This document shows positions 17,719-26,202 of a stretch of DNA of 64,000 nt, piece by piece; positions within the stretch are counted from its first letter, which is position 1; each line of letters opens with the position of its first letter. Location of the stretch: NCBI GenBank assembly GCA_017451645.1, contig JAFTNZ010000030.1:62001-126000 (forward strand), in the 5' to 3' direction. The translations under genes were made by a program, and so were the position numbers. Under the pieces are notes generated by a model. That model was not told where the DNA came from. It was given only the letters and a program-made list of their open reading frames with translations, and searched no databases. The stretch is from Bacteroidaceae bacterium (lineage in GTDB: Bacteria; Bacteroidota; Bacteroidia; Bacteroidales; Bacteroidaceae).

Positions 17719-18522
17719 CTATCTTGCCCTGAGTTCCCAAAAAGCTACAGCAGCGGCAGCTGCCACGTTGAGCGAATCTACCTGATGCGCCATAGGGATA
17801 CGCACCACGTAGTCGGACTCGGCTATCACTTGTGGAGCAAGGCCGTCGCCCTCTGTACCCATGATGATGGCCAGCCGGGGTTCTTCGCGCAAAGGCGGAT
17901 AGTCGATAGGTACCGAATTGTCGGTCAGAGCCATGGAAACGGTGCGGAATCCCAATTGGTGCAACTCGCTGACAGGTGATTCCAACCAGGTCCAGGGTAT
18001 CAGAAAGACGGAGCCCATGGACACCCGTATGGCACGGCGGTTCAGTGGGTCGCACGAGGTGGGAGTCAGCAACACTGCATCTATGCCGAGGGCAGCAGCT
18101 GAGCGGAATATGGCTCCGATGTTGGTCGTATCTACTACCCCATCTATCACTACGATGCGGCGGGCATGGGCGCACACCTCCTCTACCCTTCGGGAAGCCG
18201 GACGGCGCATGGCACAGAGCACCCCACGCGTAAGGGTATATCCCGTCAGCGAAGCGAGCAGTTCGCGCCCGCCGGTATAGATGGGGATGTCTCCGCACCG
18301 GCTGATGATGGAGGCTGCATCTCCGCTGATGTGCTTCTGTTCGCACAAGAGAGCCAATGGTGTATAGCCGGCATTCAGGGCCACGTGGATGACTTTGGGG
18401 CTTTCTGCGATGAATATGCCTTTGTCAGGCTCTATCCGGTTGCGTAGTTGGGCTTCAGTCAGAGTGCTGAACACTTCCACACCCGGATGTGCAAGAGAGG
18501 AGATTTCGATGATTTCAGCCAT
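17719..18522 (-). CDS. TrmH/SpoU-family RNA 2'-O-methyltransferase
   Basis: The 267-residue protein has an N-terminal substrate-binding region (ESPKVIHVALNAGY) and a C-terminal SPOUT domain with the three family motifs: DTTNIGAIFRSAAALG (motif 1), IIMGTEGDGLAPQVI (motif 2) and IPMAHQVDSLNVAAAAAVA (motif 3). These make the knotted S-adenosylmethionine site. The target nucleotide in rRNA or tRNA cannot be deduced. It converges with the glycosidase gene, with eight bases between stop codons. The inverted repeat copy 2 lies upstream. Confidence 0.92.
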   Translation of the reverse strand: MAEIIEISSLAHPGVEVFSTLTEAQLRNRIEPDKGIFIAESPKVIHVALNAGYTPLALLCEQKHISGDAASIISRCGDIPIYTGGRELLASLTGYTLTRGVLCAMRRPASRRVEEVCAHARRIVVIDGVVDTTNIGAIFRSAAALGIDAVLLTPTSCDPLNRRAIRVSMGSVFLIPWTWLESPVSELHQLGFRTVSMALTDNSVPIDYPPLREEPRLAIIMGTEGDGLAPQVIAESDYVVRIPMAHQVDSLNVAAAAAVAFWELRAR

Positions 18523-18612
18523 AGGATATGTGCGGACTTCTTTTAGTGGTGTCTTGATGTGGGGGAGGGAAATGGGACGGTGATGTCAATATGTTTCCGA
18601 TTGACTCCTTCA

Positions 18613-18701
18613 GATACGGCTGACGCAGATAACGCGGATAAGTTATAGCCTGTTCGGGTATAAGACAAAAAATCGCGTTATCTGCGTCAGCCGCATCTGA
18701 A
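18613..18701. repeat. Inverted GCAGATAACGCG repeat, copy 2
   Basis: Arms 18613-18638 and 18676-18701 are inverted copies with one mismatch in 26 positions, separated by 37 bases. The TGACGCAGATAACGCG part resembles the TGACGCGGATAACGCGG arm of copy 1 at 10576-10657. It stands between the 5' end of the methyltransferase gene and the 3' end of spt. A role in termination of spt or a REP-like nature are both possible. Confidence 0.7.
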
Positions 18702-18722
18702 AGGGGGTAGTCTATGCCCTTT

Positions 18723-19910
18723 TTATTTCAATATTCCCAATTGCTTGAAGCATTTGGTCAGCTTCTCTACTGCAAAATCCACCTGTTCTTTGGTGTGGGT
18801 GGCCATGAGGGCTACACGCACCAGTGTATCGTCGGGAGCACAAGCGGGGGGGATAACAGGATTGATGAAGATGCCTTCGTCGAAGGCCAGTTTGGTGACA
18901 ACGAACGTCTTTTCTGCATCGCGCACATACAAGGGGATGATGGGAGACTCCGTCTCACCGATTTCGAATCCTGCTTCGCGGAAAGCCTTCAGAGCATAGT
19001 TGGTAATGTTCCAGAGAGCATCGATGCGTTCCGGTTCACTCTGCAAGATGTGCAATGCCTCAATGGCCGACGCTGTGGCGGCAGGCGTACTGCTTGCTTG
19101 AAAGATGTAGGAGCGTGCACTGTGGCGCAACCAGTTGATTACCTCCTTGTCTCCGGCAATGAATCCTCCGATGCTGGCCAGCGATTTGCTGAATGTACCC
19201 ATGATGAGGTCGATGTCTTCTGTCACTCCGAAGTGGTCGCATACACCGCGCCCCTGACGTCCGAATACTCCCAATCCGTGAGCTTCGTCCACATAGATGC
19301 TGGCATTGTATTTCTTCTTCAACCGGACGATTTCAGGCAAGTTGGCCAAGTCGCCCTCCATGGAGAACACTCCATCTACAACAATCAGTTTGACGGCATC
19401 CGGCTCACATTTTTGGAGCTTCTTCTCCAAATCCTCCATGTCGTTGTGCTTGAACTTCAACTGGGTGGCGGCAGACAGGCGGCGTCCGTCAACAATGGAA
19501 GCATGGTCGCGGTCGTCGCAGATGATGTAATCGTTGCGTCCGACCAAAGCAGGGATGATACCCTCGTTCACCGTGAATCCGGTAGAGAAGCACAGAGATT
19601 CGTCTTTGCCTACAAATTCGGCCAACTCCTTTTCCAACTGCACATGTATGTCCAATGTCCCGTTGAGGAAGCGCGACCCGGCACATCCCGTGCCGTACTT
19701 CTCTGTTGCCGCAATGGCTGCATCCATAATCCGCTTGTCGTAGGTCAGACCCAGATAAGCATTCGAGCCGAACATCAGTATCCGTTTGCCGTCCATTTCT
19801 ACCTCTGTATCCTGATGGCTGTTGATTGTCCGGAAATAAGGATATACACCTTGCGCCATATACTCCTGTGGCAATGTGTATTTCGCCAATCTTTCTTTTA
19901 ATATTCCCAT
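18723..19910 (-). CDS. spt: Serine palmitoyltransferase
   Basis: This PLP enzyme condenses serine with an acyl-CoA to give 3-ketosphinganine, the first step of the sphingolipid synthesis characteristic of Bacteroidota. The 395-residue alpha-oxoamine synthase shows GSNAYLGL (48-55), the cofactor-stacking region DDRDHASIVDG (132-142, H136), DEAHGLGVFG (208-217) and PLP lysine K242 in GTFSKSLASIGG. The last motif and the Ser-specific context fit SPT better than KBL or BioF; the closely similar KBL activity cannot be excluded without alignment. It is divergent from a lipid kinase gene, which supports a lipid role. A structured leader precedes it. Confidence 0.88.
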   Translation of the reverse strand: MGILKERLAKYTLPQEYMAQGVYPYFRTINSHQDTEVEMDGKRILMFGSNAYLGLTYDKRIMDAAIAATEKYGTGCAGSRFLNGTLDIHVQLEKELAEFVGKDESLCFSTGFTVNEGIIPALVGRNDYIICDDRDHASIVDGRRLSAATQLKFKHNDMEDLEKKLQKCEPDAVKLIVVDGVFSMEGDLANLPEIVRLKKKYNASIYVDEAHGLGVFGRQGRGVCDHFGVTEDIDLIMGTFSKSLASIGGFIAGDKEVINWLRHSARSYIFQASSTPAATASAIEALHILQSEPERIDALWNITNYALKAFREAGFEIGETESPIIPLYVRDAEKTFVVTKLAFDEGIFINPVIPPACAPDDTLVRVALMATHTKEQVDFAVEKLTKCFKQLGILK

Positions 19911-20024
19911 ATTTCTGCTTTTTGCAGGCTCACACCTGCTCCATACACTTTTATAATTTTATGTTTTGACACCTTATTATATATTAAGGAGTCTGCCAAC
20001 ATGTCAAAATAGGCTGCAAAGATA
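19911..20024 (-). promoter_or_regulatory. spt promoter and structured leader
   Basis: The minus strand has TATCTTTGC (complement of 20016-20024), a perfect -7, giving a leader of about 100 nt. Within the leader TTTTGACA and TGTCAAAA can pair, enclosing CCTTA/TAAGG. Nearer the start codon GCAGG-TGTGAG-CCTGC makes a second hairpin just before the ribosome-binding region. Two stems in a short leader suggest control of translation, but no known riboswitch family is recognised. Confidence 0.5.
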
Positions 20025-20118
20025 GTAATATTTATCAGAATAGCCTTTGTTTGCAACAAAAAAATGAATGGTATGAACAAAACATTTCCAAAAGAGGCGA
20101 CGTTTTGAAAGAAATTCT

Positions 20119-20127
20119 TATCTTTGC
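20119..20127 (+). promoter_or_regulatory. -7 element of the lipid kinase gene
   Basis: TATCTTTGC is a perfect -7, about 60 bases before the ATG at 20190. GGGAGGTGGA between them is a purine-rich tract. No clean TTG lies at the -33 distance. Confidence 0.6.
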
Positions 20128-20189
20128 AAAACTCAAACCGGGAGGTGGAATCATGATTACTCCGCGCCAAAAAGGTTTAGTCGTTTCGA

Positions 20190-21239
20190 ATGGATAAAAA
20201 GAAAAGTGCTATATTCATTGTCAACCCCATTTCCGGCACACAGAGCAAGAAAGGGGTGGAGCAGAAAATCAGGCAATATGTTGATGCGGAAAAATACGAT
20301 TTCCGCATCGTTCCCACCCGTTATGCGGGCCATGCCACCGAGATTGCAGCCGAAGCTGCAGCGTCGGGTGTCGGGCTGGTAGTGGCTGTGGGAGGCGATG
20401 GCACCATCAATGAGACGGCCCGTTCGCTTGTGCATACGGATACTGCATTGGGCATCATTCCCTGCGGGTCGGGCAATGGACTTGCCCGACATCTCCATAT
20501 TCCCATGGATGTAAAACGTGCTATCGACATTCTGAATCGTGGGGTGACAGAGTGCATCGACTATGGAAAAATCAACGGTATCCCCTACTTCTGCACCTGC
20601 GGTGTAGGGTTCGATGCTTACATCAGCATGAAGTTTGCCCAAGCCGGAAAGCGCGGACTGGCCACCTACATCGAAAACACCGTGCAGGCAGGACTGAGCT
20701 ACGAACCGGATACGTATGAGATTGAGAACGAAGACGGCACCATGTGTTACAAGGCTTTCCTCATCACCTGTGCCAACGCTTCGCAGTATGGCAACAACGT
20801 CTATATAGCTCCCAAGGCTTCGCTTTGCGACGGACTGATGGACATCACCATCATGGAACCTTTCTCCGTACTGGAAGCCCCTGCCATCTCCTTCCAGCTG
20901 TTCAACGGGACGATTGACCAGAACAGTAAGATAAAGACCCTGCGTTCTAAAAAGGTGATTATCCACCGGGCGAAGCCTGGAGTGATACACTACGATGGCG
21001 ACCCTGTAATGGCTGAGGCTACTCTCACTGTAGAAATCATTCCACGCGGACTTCAGGTGGTCATCGGCGAACTGGAGGAACGTGGTGTACTGAATGTGGG
21101 CAATGCCATCATGCAGAATATTGTGGACACCTTCAACGACCTGAAGCCTATAGGCGATGCCATTGTGGGGGACATTGCCGCTCGCAACCGCCGTTTGCTC
21201 GTGCTCAACCGCGACCTGCTCCGGAAACTGAAAAAGTGA
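20190..21239 (+). CDS. Diacylglycerol-kinase-family lipid kinase
   Basis: The 349-residue enzyme has the DAGK catalytic fold: IVNPISGTQSKK near the start, the ATP-binding motif VAVGGDGTINE (about 65-75) and PCGSGNGLARHL (about 92-103). The family phosphorylates diacylglycerol, sphingosine or related lipids. Being divergent from serine palmitoyltransferase, a sphingoid-base or ceramide substrate is an attractive inference but not proven. The tail of about 50 residues beyond the usual domain is rich in Asn/Asp/Arg. A strong terminator follows 40 bases later. Confidence 0.9.
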   Translation: MDKKKSAIFIVNPISGTQSKKGVEQKIRQYVDAEKYDFRIVPTRYAGHATEIAAEAAASGVGLVVAVGGDGTINETARSLVHTDTALGIIPCGSGNGLARHLHIPMDVKRAIDILNRGVTECIDYGKINGIPYFCTCGVGFDAYISMKFAQAGKRGLATYIENTVQAGLSYEPDTYEIENEDGTMCYKAFLITCANASQYGNNVYIAPKASLCDGLMDITIMEPFSVLEAPAISFQLFNGTIDQNSKIKTLRSKKVIIHRAKPGVIHYDGDPVMAEATLTVEIIPRGLQVVIGELEERGVLNVGNAIMQNIVDTFNDLKPIGDAIVGDIAARNRRLLVLNRDLLRKLKK

Positions 21240-21280
21240 TGTTGTAACCCCAAAAAAGATTCAGATGTTTGTGGTTGAAT

Positions 21281-21316
21281 ATTCAAATCTTGCGTGTCCA
21301 AGATTTGAATCTTTTT
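21281..21316 (+). terminator. Terminator after the lipid kinase gene
   Basis: ATTCAAATCTTG (21281-21292) pairs perfectly with CAAGATTTGAAT (21299-21310) around a six-base loop, followed by CTTTTT. The outer AAAAAGATTC/GAATCTTTTT bases offer an alternative pairing. Confidence 0.85.
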
Positions 21317-21447
21317 CCGTTTACGTGATACAAAAAGTGGCATTCTTTGAAAGAACAGACTCCGCCTGCATCCCTTGTTTTTGTCCGGTTCGCGGGCGGA
21401 GCTACCATTTAGTGTATAGCAGATGCTCTATATTTTCAGATTGGCTG

Positions 21448-22668
21448 TTAAAAATTACGGATGACGACATGCAAAGCGTCTTTCCAATTAGGGGATAATT
21501 CGTCTTTTCTGATATCAAAACGAGAACCAGAAGGATTCATCTTACAACCTAATATTTCTTTTAAATACATATCGGCATACAAAGTATTAGCTTGTTGGCA
21601 ACTCTCGTCAAAGGAATAGGCCACACGAACGCCACAACTCAATGTCTCATCTGCTTCGGTGTAGGTTATGACTTCACCTCTTTTAATTTCTATCCGTTCA
21701 GGGGCTGTTGAGATGCAATTCTCACCGTTTTTGTTTCCTTCAGTGGTTTTTACCTTCCAATATGTACGATTTGAAAGCATATATTGTTGGAAATCCAATT
21801 GAATTTTCGCTTTTGCAGGTATGGATACTACACGCTGTGAATAGGTCACAGTAGATGAAGAACTGGACTTACCACCTCCTACGTTTACTCCACCGGCAAG
21901 GGTGCCGACAATACCACCAACGCCCAGTGCATCTGCCACACTTCCCAAATTTACACTTGCACCACCGGAAGAACCGGAAGTTGTTGAGGTAGCCGAGGGC
22001 ACATAATAGGGCGAAGCCTCACCATTTCTGATAAAGAAACTATTTCCCAAATCTAGGTAAACAGTCTTTGTACTGATGTTTTCAACAGTAACCTGAATAC
22101 CCGGATTCCAAGAATCGCAATTTTGTCTGAATGCGGGCTTGTCCTTTTTGCTGTTGCTATAGTATGTACCTGCTTGAAATGTTATTTTCACATTCTTATC
22201 CTGTAATCTTGTATCCTTCTTTAAACCGAATGTACAAAACAGCAAACTTGCTTTTTTATTTTTGGGTTTTGTATATTCTACTCTCTGTTGATTGTATTCC
22301 TCTACAAGCTTGGCATTCAATGCGGCAATCTCAGCTTCTTCTTCCGGTGTAAAGGCCATCGGTTGCTTTTGCGATTGCCCTTGCGAAGGCTGTCCGTTTG
22401 CTGCTGCCTGTCTATTTGTCTCTTCTCCCATAATCACTTTGCGGCCATCCTGATACTTTATCATCAGCACTTGACTTTTGTCTATCTTCTGAATGGCGGC
22501 TTCGGGGGTACTCTCCAATTTGTAAAAGATGGAAGAGCCTCCGATTTCAATCTCATATACCTTGTAAGCATCTCCCTCTTGGGTGATCAGTACATCTTGC
22601 GCCAATAGGGATGATGCAAACCCTAATGACAGTGAGGCGGCAATGCCTAAAACCCTTAACGCTTTCAT
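21448..22668 (-). CDS. Secreted protein of unknown function
   Basis: Starting at the ATG at 22668 the product has 406 residues and a signal peptide (MKALRVLGIAASLSLGFASSLLA). A short beta-rich domain follows (ITQEGDAYKVYEIEIGGSSIFYK...VLMIKYQDGRKVI), of the kind found in many Bacteroidales exported proteins. Next come a Gln/Pro-rich linker, a beta domain, a Ser/Gly-rich segment (about 225-270) and a C-terminal beta domain containing three Cys. No catalytic motif is evident and I do not recognise a named family. Its mRNA would have a 258-nt leader that folds into a long hairpin (see the RNA at 22685-22926). Confidence 0.75.
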   Translation of the reverse strand: MKALRVLGIAASLSLGFASSLLAQDVLITQEGDAYKVYEIEIGGSSIFYKLESTPEAAIQKIDKSQVLMIKYQDGRKVIMGEETNRQAAANGQPSQGQSQKQPMAFTPEEEAEIAALNAKLVEEYNQQRVEYTKPKNKKASLLFCTFGLKKDTRLQDKNVKITFQAGTYYSNSKKDKPAFRQNCDSWNPGIQVTVENISTKTVYLDLGNSFFIRNGEASPYYVPSATSTTSGSSGGASVNLGSVADALGVGGIVGTLAGGVNVGGGKSSSSSTVTYSQRVVSIPAKAKIQLDFQQYMLSNRTYWKVKTTEGNKNGENCISTAPERIEIKRGEVITYTEADETLSCGVRVAYSFDESCQQANTLYADMYLKEILGCKMNPSGSRFDIRKDELSPNWKDALHVVIRNF

Positions 22669-22684
22669 AGAAATAATGTTTTTA

Positions 22685-22926
22685 GGAAACAGAAAAGGCG
22701 TGAAACTATCCGTAACTCGCCTCAATCTTAGGTTACCGCCAAGTGACCTGCACGTTCAACAAGCACAAATAGTTCACACCTCAACGGTGTGAACCTTCCT
22801 CTGCTTGTTCTCGAACGTGAATGTTTGGCGGTATTCAAGATTGAGAGAACAAGAGCTAAAAGCTCAAAATCCATATTTCAAGTGTCGGACAGAGACGCTT
22901 CTCCTGCCTCAGTTAATATTTTTATT
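22685..22926 (-). ncRNA. Candidate structured RNA (6S-like rod) or long leader
   Basis: A promoter at 22933-22965 should start a transcript near 22926. Its central 125 nt form one long rod with 41 base pairs: 22721-22729 with 22837-22845, 22734-22742 with 22825-22833, 22752-22757 with 22813-22818, 22758-22765 with 22802-22809, and 22772-22780 with 22786-22794. An asymmetric internal loop lies in the middle. A weak AGGCG/CGCCT hairpin followed by TTTTCTGTTT comes at the end. An upstream GAGC-TTTTA-GCTC hairpin is also present. The rod with a central bubble recalls 6S RNA, but a cis-acting leader of the downstream gene is equally possible. No 4.5S, tmRNA or RNase P signature is seen. Confidence 0.6.
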
Positions 22927-22932
22927 ATCGGG

Positions 22933-22965
22933 GCAAAGGTAAACAAACTTTTGTAAACGGACAAA
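22933..22965 (-). promoter_or_regulatory. Promoter of the structured RNA
   Basis: The minus strand reads TTTG (complement of 22962-22965), 20 bases, then TACCTTTGC (complement of 22933-22941). This is a full consensus match. Confidence 0.85.
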
Positions 22966-23004
22966 GAAAAGTGGAGATAAGTTTGGAGTGGCAACCAAAA
23001 CATC

Positions 23005-23718
23005 TTACTTGTCCAAATAGAAATCCTTCACCATCCGCTGGAATTCGTCGCTGTATCGGCCCGTCGACTGCTCGATGAGCAGGGTTTCAGGGATGATACT
23101 CTCTGCAGGCATCTCTTTGCGGAAGGCCAGCAGGGTGCGCTTGGCTTTGGCTCCAGGCTTGGGGCAGACAAGTGTGTGGCGCGACAGGTGGAGCAGATGC
23201 GAAACGGCAGAAGCCATCAATGAAGGGACTGCTTCGGTGGGGACTACCAGTGAAAACTCTCCGCACGGAGAGAGCAATGAAGCAGCTTTGTTCATCAGTG
23301 TGTCGAAGTTGAGTGTGTCGGTATGCCGGGCGGCCGTGCGTTTGGAGTCGGGGCACTTCAACGAACTGACGAAATAGGGCGGATTGGAGAAGATGACATC
23401 ATAGGGTTCATCGGCATGGAAGGTGCGGATGTCGGTACACACTACATCGATGCGGTTGCTCCAGGGCGAGCGGCTGATGTTTTCCTGAGCTTGCAAGGCT
23501 GCATCGGGGTCGAGTTCTACTGCACTCACCTGTCCTTCGGGGCAACGCTGGGCGGCCATCAGGGCTATCAGTCCGCAACCGGTGCCAATGTCGAGCAGGC
23601 GGCGGGCATCGGCTACTTGCATCCAACTTCCCAACAACACGGCATCAGTGCCCACCTTCATGGCACAACGGTCGTGCCACACGGTAAACTGCTTGAACTG
23701 GAAATAGGGATTTGCCAT
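23005..23718 (-). CDS. trmN6: tRNA1(Val) (adenine37-N6)-methyltransferase
   Basis: The 237-residue S-adenosylmethionine-dependent enzyme corresponds to YfiC/TrmN6, which methylates N6 of A37 in tRNA-Val. Visible motifs are LLDIGTGCGLIALMAAQR (about 40-57, SAM binding), SAVELDPDAALQA and the catalytic IFSNPPYF (about 109-116, NPPY). The start MANPYFQFKQFTVWHDRCAMKVGTDAVLLG is the typical N-terminus of this family. It follows the MBOAT gene's start region at a distance of 23 bases on the same strand. Confidence 0.9.
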   Translation of the reverse strand: MANPYFQFKQFTVWHDRCAMKVGTDAVLLGSWMQVADARRLLDIGTGCGLIALMAAQRCPEGQVSAVELDPDAALQAQENISRSPWSNRIDVVCTDIRTFHADEPYDVIFSNPPYFVSSLKCPDSKRTAARHTDTLNFDTLMNKAASLLSPCGEFSLVVPTEAVPSLMASAVSHLLHLSRHTLVCPKPGAKAKRTLLAFRKEMPAESIIPETLLIEQSTGRYSDEFQRMVKDFYLDK

Positions 23719-23741
23719 GGATGAAAGAGTCTGTTGTCAAC

Positions 23742-25256
23742 TTAGAATTGGAAATAGATGAATGGTTGGATGTCGCTGCTTTTCACCTGAATGACAATGT
23801 AGATGACCACCACCACGAGCAGCGCCTGAAGCAATAGCGGCAGGCGTATGACTTGACGCTCGCACCACTGCTGGCAACTGTCAGGCAGGAAGTGGAGCAG
23901 ATAGCCGAGCGCCATGAGGGCGAATACTTCCCAATAGCCGCACACCAGTTGGGTAAATACACCGGGAGTGAAGTGATGGAAGATGCGGTCTATCATCGTC
24001 CATGATGCCTCGAAGGTGGCATTGCGGAAAAATATCCAACAGAAGCAGACGAAATGGAAAGTGAGCAACCAAGGTATCAACCGGCACAGACGCTGAGGGA
24101 GGCGCGAGAAGAATGTGCGTACGTCAGCTGCTTCGAAGCCCAAAGCAGGAAGCAGCGTACGGCTCCACAATTTGTGGACAGCGAGGGCTATACCGTGAAG
24201 ACCTCCCCACATGACAAAGTTCCATGATGCTCCGTGCCACAGTCCACCCAGCAACATGGTGATGATGAGGTTGGTATAGGTGCGGAGCTTGCCGCAGCGG
24301 TTGCCTCCCAAAGAGATGTAGAGGTAGTCGCGCAACCACGATGAGAGGCTGATGTGCCAACGTCTCCAGAACTCGGTGACGGACAACGATTTGTAGGGAG
24401 AGTCGAAGTTGGTGGGGAAATGAAAACCGAGCAACAGGGCAAGACCGATGGCCATGTCGCTGTAGCCGGAGAAGTCGCAATAAATCTGCAGGGCATAGCC
24501 ATAGACTCCCATGAGGTTCTCCACACCACTGTAGAGTGAAGGATTGTCGAAAATGCGCTCGATAAAATTGACGCTGATGTAGTCGGATATGACAGCTTTC
24601 TTAAAAAGTCCGCTGATGATGAGGAATACACCTCGACCAAACATCTCTGATGTGACGTGCAGCGGGCGGCGGATTTGAGGAATGAAATCGCGGGCACGTA
24701 CGATGGGACCTGCCACCAACTGGGGGAAGAAGGAGACGAAGAATGCATAGTCCAGCAACTTGTCGAGCGGCTGTAGCTGACGGCGATAGACATCTATCGT
24801 ATAGCTGAGCGACTGGAAGGTGAAGAATGAGATGCCCACGGGCAGGAAGATGTCCAACGGATGGAAGGTGCCTTGCCACAAGGGAACCAGCATCTCGTAG
24901 AAGAAATTGGTGTACTTGAAGTAACAGAGCAGCCCCAAGTTAATGACAAGGCTTATACAGAGCAACCCCTTGCGGAGCACTGGCGACACGGTGCTTATCA
25001 TGCGACGGGCAATCAGGAAGTCGGCACAGGTGACGACGGCCAGCAGGAAGAAATAAGTACCGCTACTCTTGTAGTAGAAATAGTAGGAGAAAAGCACCAC
25101 AAAGCAGAGGCGTGCCGTGTCTCTCCGTTGCAACAGCGCATAGACGAGGCTGAACCCCAAGAAGAGGAAAAGGAAGAGACCGCTGCTGAAAATGAGCGGG
25201 CTGTGGGCATGATAAGCCAACAAGTCGATGAGTTTATTCCAATCTGTCTGCCACAT
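23742..25256 (-). CDS. MBOAT-family membrane O-acyltransferase (AlgI-like)
   Basis: The 504-residue multi-pass membrane protein matches the AlgI/DltB group, which moves acetyl or other acyl groups across the membrane onto extracytoplasmic polysaccharides. The signature is the conserved region LLGGLWHGASWNFVMWGGLHG (about 340), whose second His is catalytic in the family. WRRWHISLSSWLRDYLYISLGGNR precedes it and is also diagnostic. The two SGNH-hydrolase genes upstream on the same strand overlap one another and this gene, so the three are one operon for O-acetylation of a surface glycan. The identity of the glycan is unknown. Confidence 0.92.
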   Translation of the reverse strand: MWQTDWNKLIDLLAYHAHSPLIFSSGLFLFLFLGFSLVYALLQRRDTARLCFVVLFSYYFYYKSSGTYFFLLAVVTCADFLIARRMISTVSPVLRKGLLCISLVINLGLLCYFKYTNFFYEMLVPLWQGTFHPLDIFLPVGISFFTFQSLSYTIDVYRRQLQPLDKLLDYAFFVSFFPQLVAGPIVRARDFIPQIRRPLHVTSEMFGRGVFLIISGLFKKAVISDYISVNFIERIFDNPSLYSGVENLMGVYGYALQIYCDFSGYSDMAIGLALLLGFHFPTNFDSPYKSLSVTEFWRRWHISLSSWLRDYLYISLGGNRCGKLRTYTNLIITMLLGGLWHGASWNFVMWGGLHGIALAVHKLWSRTLLPALGFEAADVRTFFSRLPQRLCRLIPWLLTFHFVCFCWIFFRNATFEASWTMIDRIFHHFTPGVFTQLVCGYWEVFALMALGYLLHFLPDSCQQWCERQVIRLPLLLQALLVVVVIYIVIQVKSSDIQPFIYFQF

Positions 25257-26202
25257 AGTCGTTGAATGATTTCAGGATGGCTTCGGCAAGCAGGTCTCCC
25301 TGCAGGAGATAGCCTCCATGGGTGTAGTGTATGCGGTCGCGCTGCATGTATTTCCCGTTTGTCCAGTTGAGGCAGGCGCGCTTTTTTCCTCCTACGATGT
25401 TGTACATGTCCCACAATGGCAGTCCGCGTTCGGCGGCAAAGTGCTGGAGGGTTTCTACTACGCGCGGGGTTAACGTGTTGATGACTCTTGGTCCTCTTCT
25501 CCGTTGGCGGATATACGAGCCGGGAGGTGTGGTGAGCATCACTTCGGCTTGTGGACAGCGGGTGCGCAATTGGTGAAGAATGCTGTCGAGTTGCAACAAA
25601 TGATCCGATTCATCATAGCGTCGCCCGTGGCTTTCGTTTGTGCCGAAGGAGAGGATGATGAGGTCGGGATGCAGGGCGGCAATGGCATCGAGCTTTTCCG
25701 TGGGCATGAAGTGTGAGGTGGTGGCTCCGTTGATGCCCATTGTGTGATAGACGAGTCCCGGTCGTCCAGTCTCTACAGCCAATGCTGAAGTACGGTAAGT
25801 GACCGAATCGGGCATGACAGCTTCTGCCCCCCATGCTTGCTCGAGCCGATGGCGTGTCTCAATGGTGAAAACATGGCCACGCACGTGAGAGTCGCCAAGG
25901 TGTACTACCCGCACAGGTACATCGTTGCGCATCAGACGTTCGAAGAACGGGTAAAGCTTTTCACCGCGTGTCAGGTGGTTGGGCAGAGTGTCTCTGAATG
26001 TGTCGGGCATGGCACTGCCCACACTGACCGGACGCACCGGGATGTTGCCCCGTGAGGTGTATTCAGGTAATGTACAGGCTCTTTGCTCGACTTTCATGCG
26101 TGGAGGAAGCAGGTCCTGTGCAGGGGCAAGAATGGCCGTACACACAGCCCAAAGGGCGAGGTATATCCTATTTCGTAGGTTCTTTTTATTCTGCTGATTC
26201 AT
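25234..26202 (-). CDS. SGNH/GDSL-type hydrolase, MBOAT partner (1)
   Basis: Starting at the ATG at 26202 (an in-frame ATG at 26229 is also possible) the product is 322 residues with an N-terminal hydrophobic segment. The SGNH blocks are VHLGDSHVRGH (catalytic Ser), SFGTNESHGRR (block III Asn) and RDRIHYTHGGYLLQ (Asp and His). Such proteins in MBOAT operons, as AlgX/AlgJ, transfer or remove acetyl groups on polysaccharide outside the membrane. Its start overlaps the upstream SGNH gene and its end overlaps the MBOAT gene by 23 bases, suggesting coupled translation. Confidence 0.85.
   Translation of the reverse strand: MNQQNKKNLRNRIYLALWAVCTAILAPAQDLLPPRMKVEQRACTLPEYTSRGNIPVRPVSVGSAMPDTFRDTLPNHLTRGEKLYPFFERLMRNDVPVRVVHLGDSHVRGHVFTIETRHRLEQAWGAEAVMPDSVTYRTSALAVETGRPGLVYHTMGINGATTSHFMPTEKLDAIAALHPDLIILSFGTNESHGRRYDESDHLLQLDSILHQLRTRCPQAEVMLTTPPGSYIRQRRRGPRVINTLTPRVVETLQHFAAERGLPLWDMYNIVGGKKRACLNWTNGKYMQRDRIHYTHGGYLLQGDLLAEAILKSFNDYVADRLE

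Noticed and set aside
18714-19901. A 395-codon plus-strand frame opposite spt
   Set aside because: It mirrors the codon pattern of spt and has no motif; the PLP enzyme is certain.
22685-22926. The structured RNA as 4.5S, tmRNA or RNase P RNA
   Set aside because: No GGAAGGAAGCA-type SRP loop, no tRNA-like CCA end with tag frame, and no RNase P ACAGAA core.
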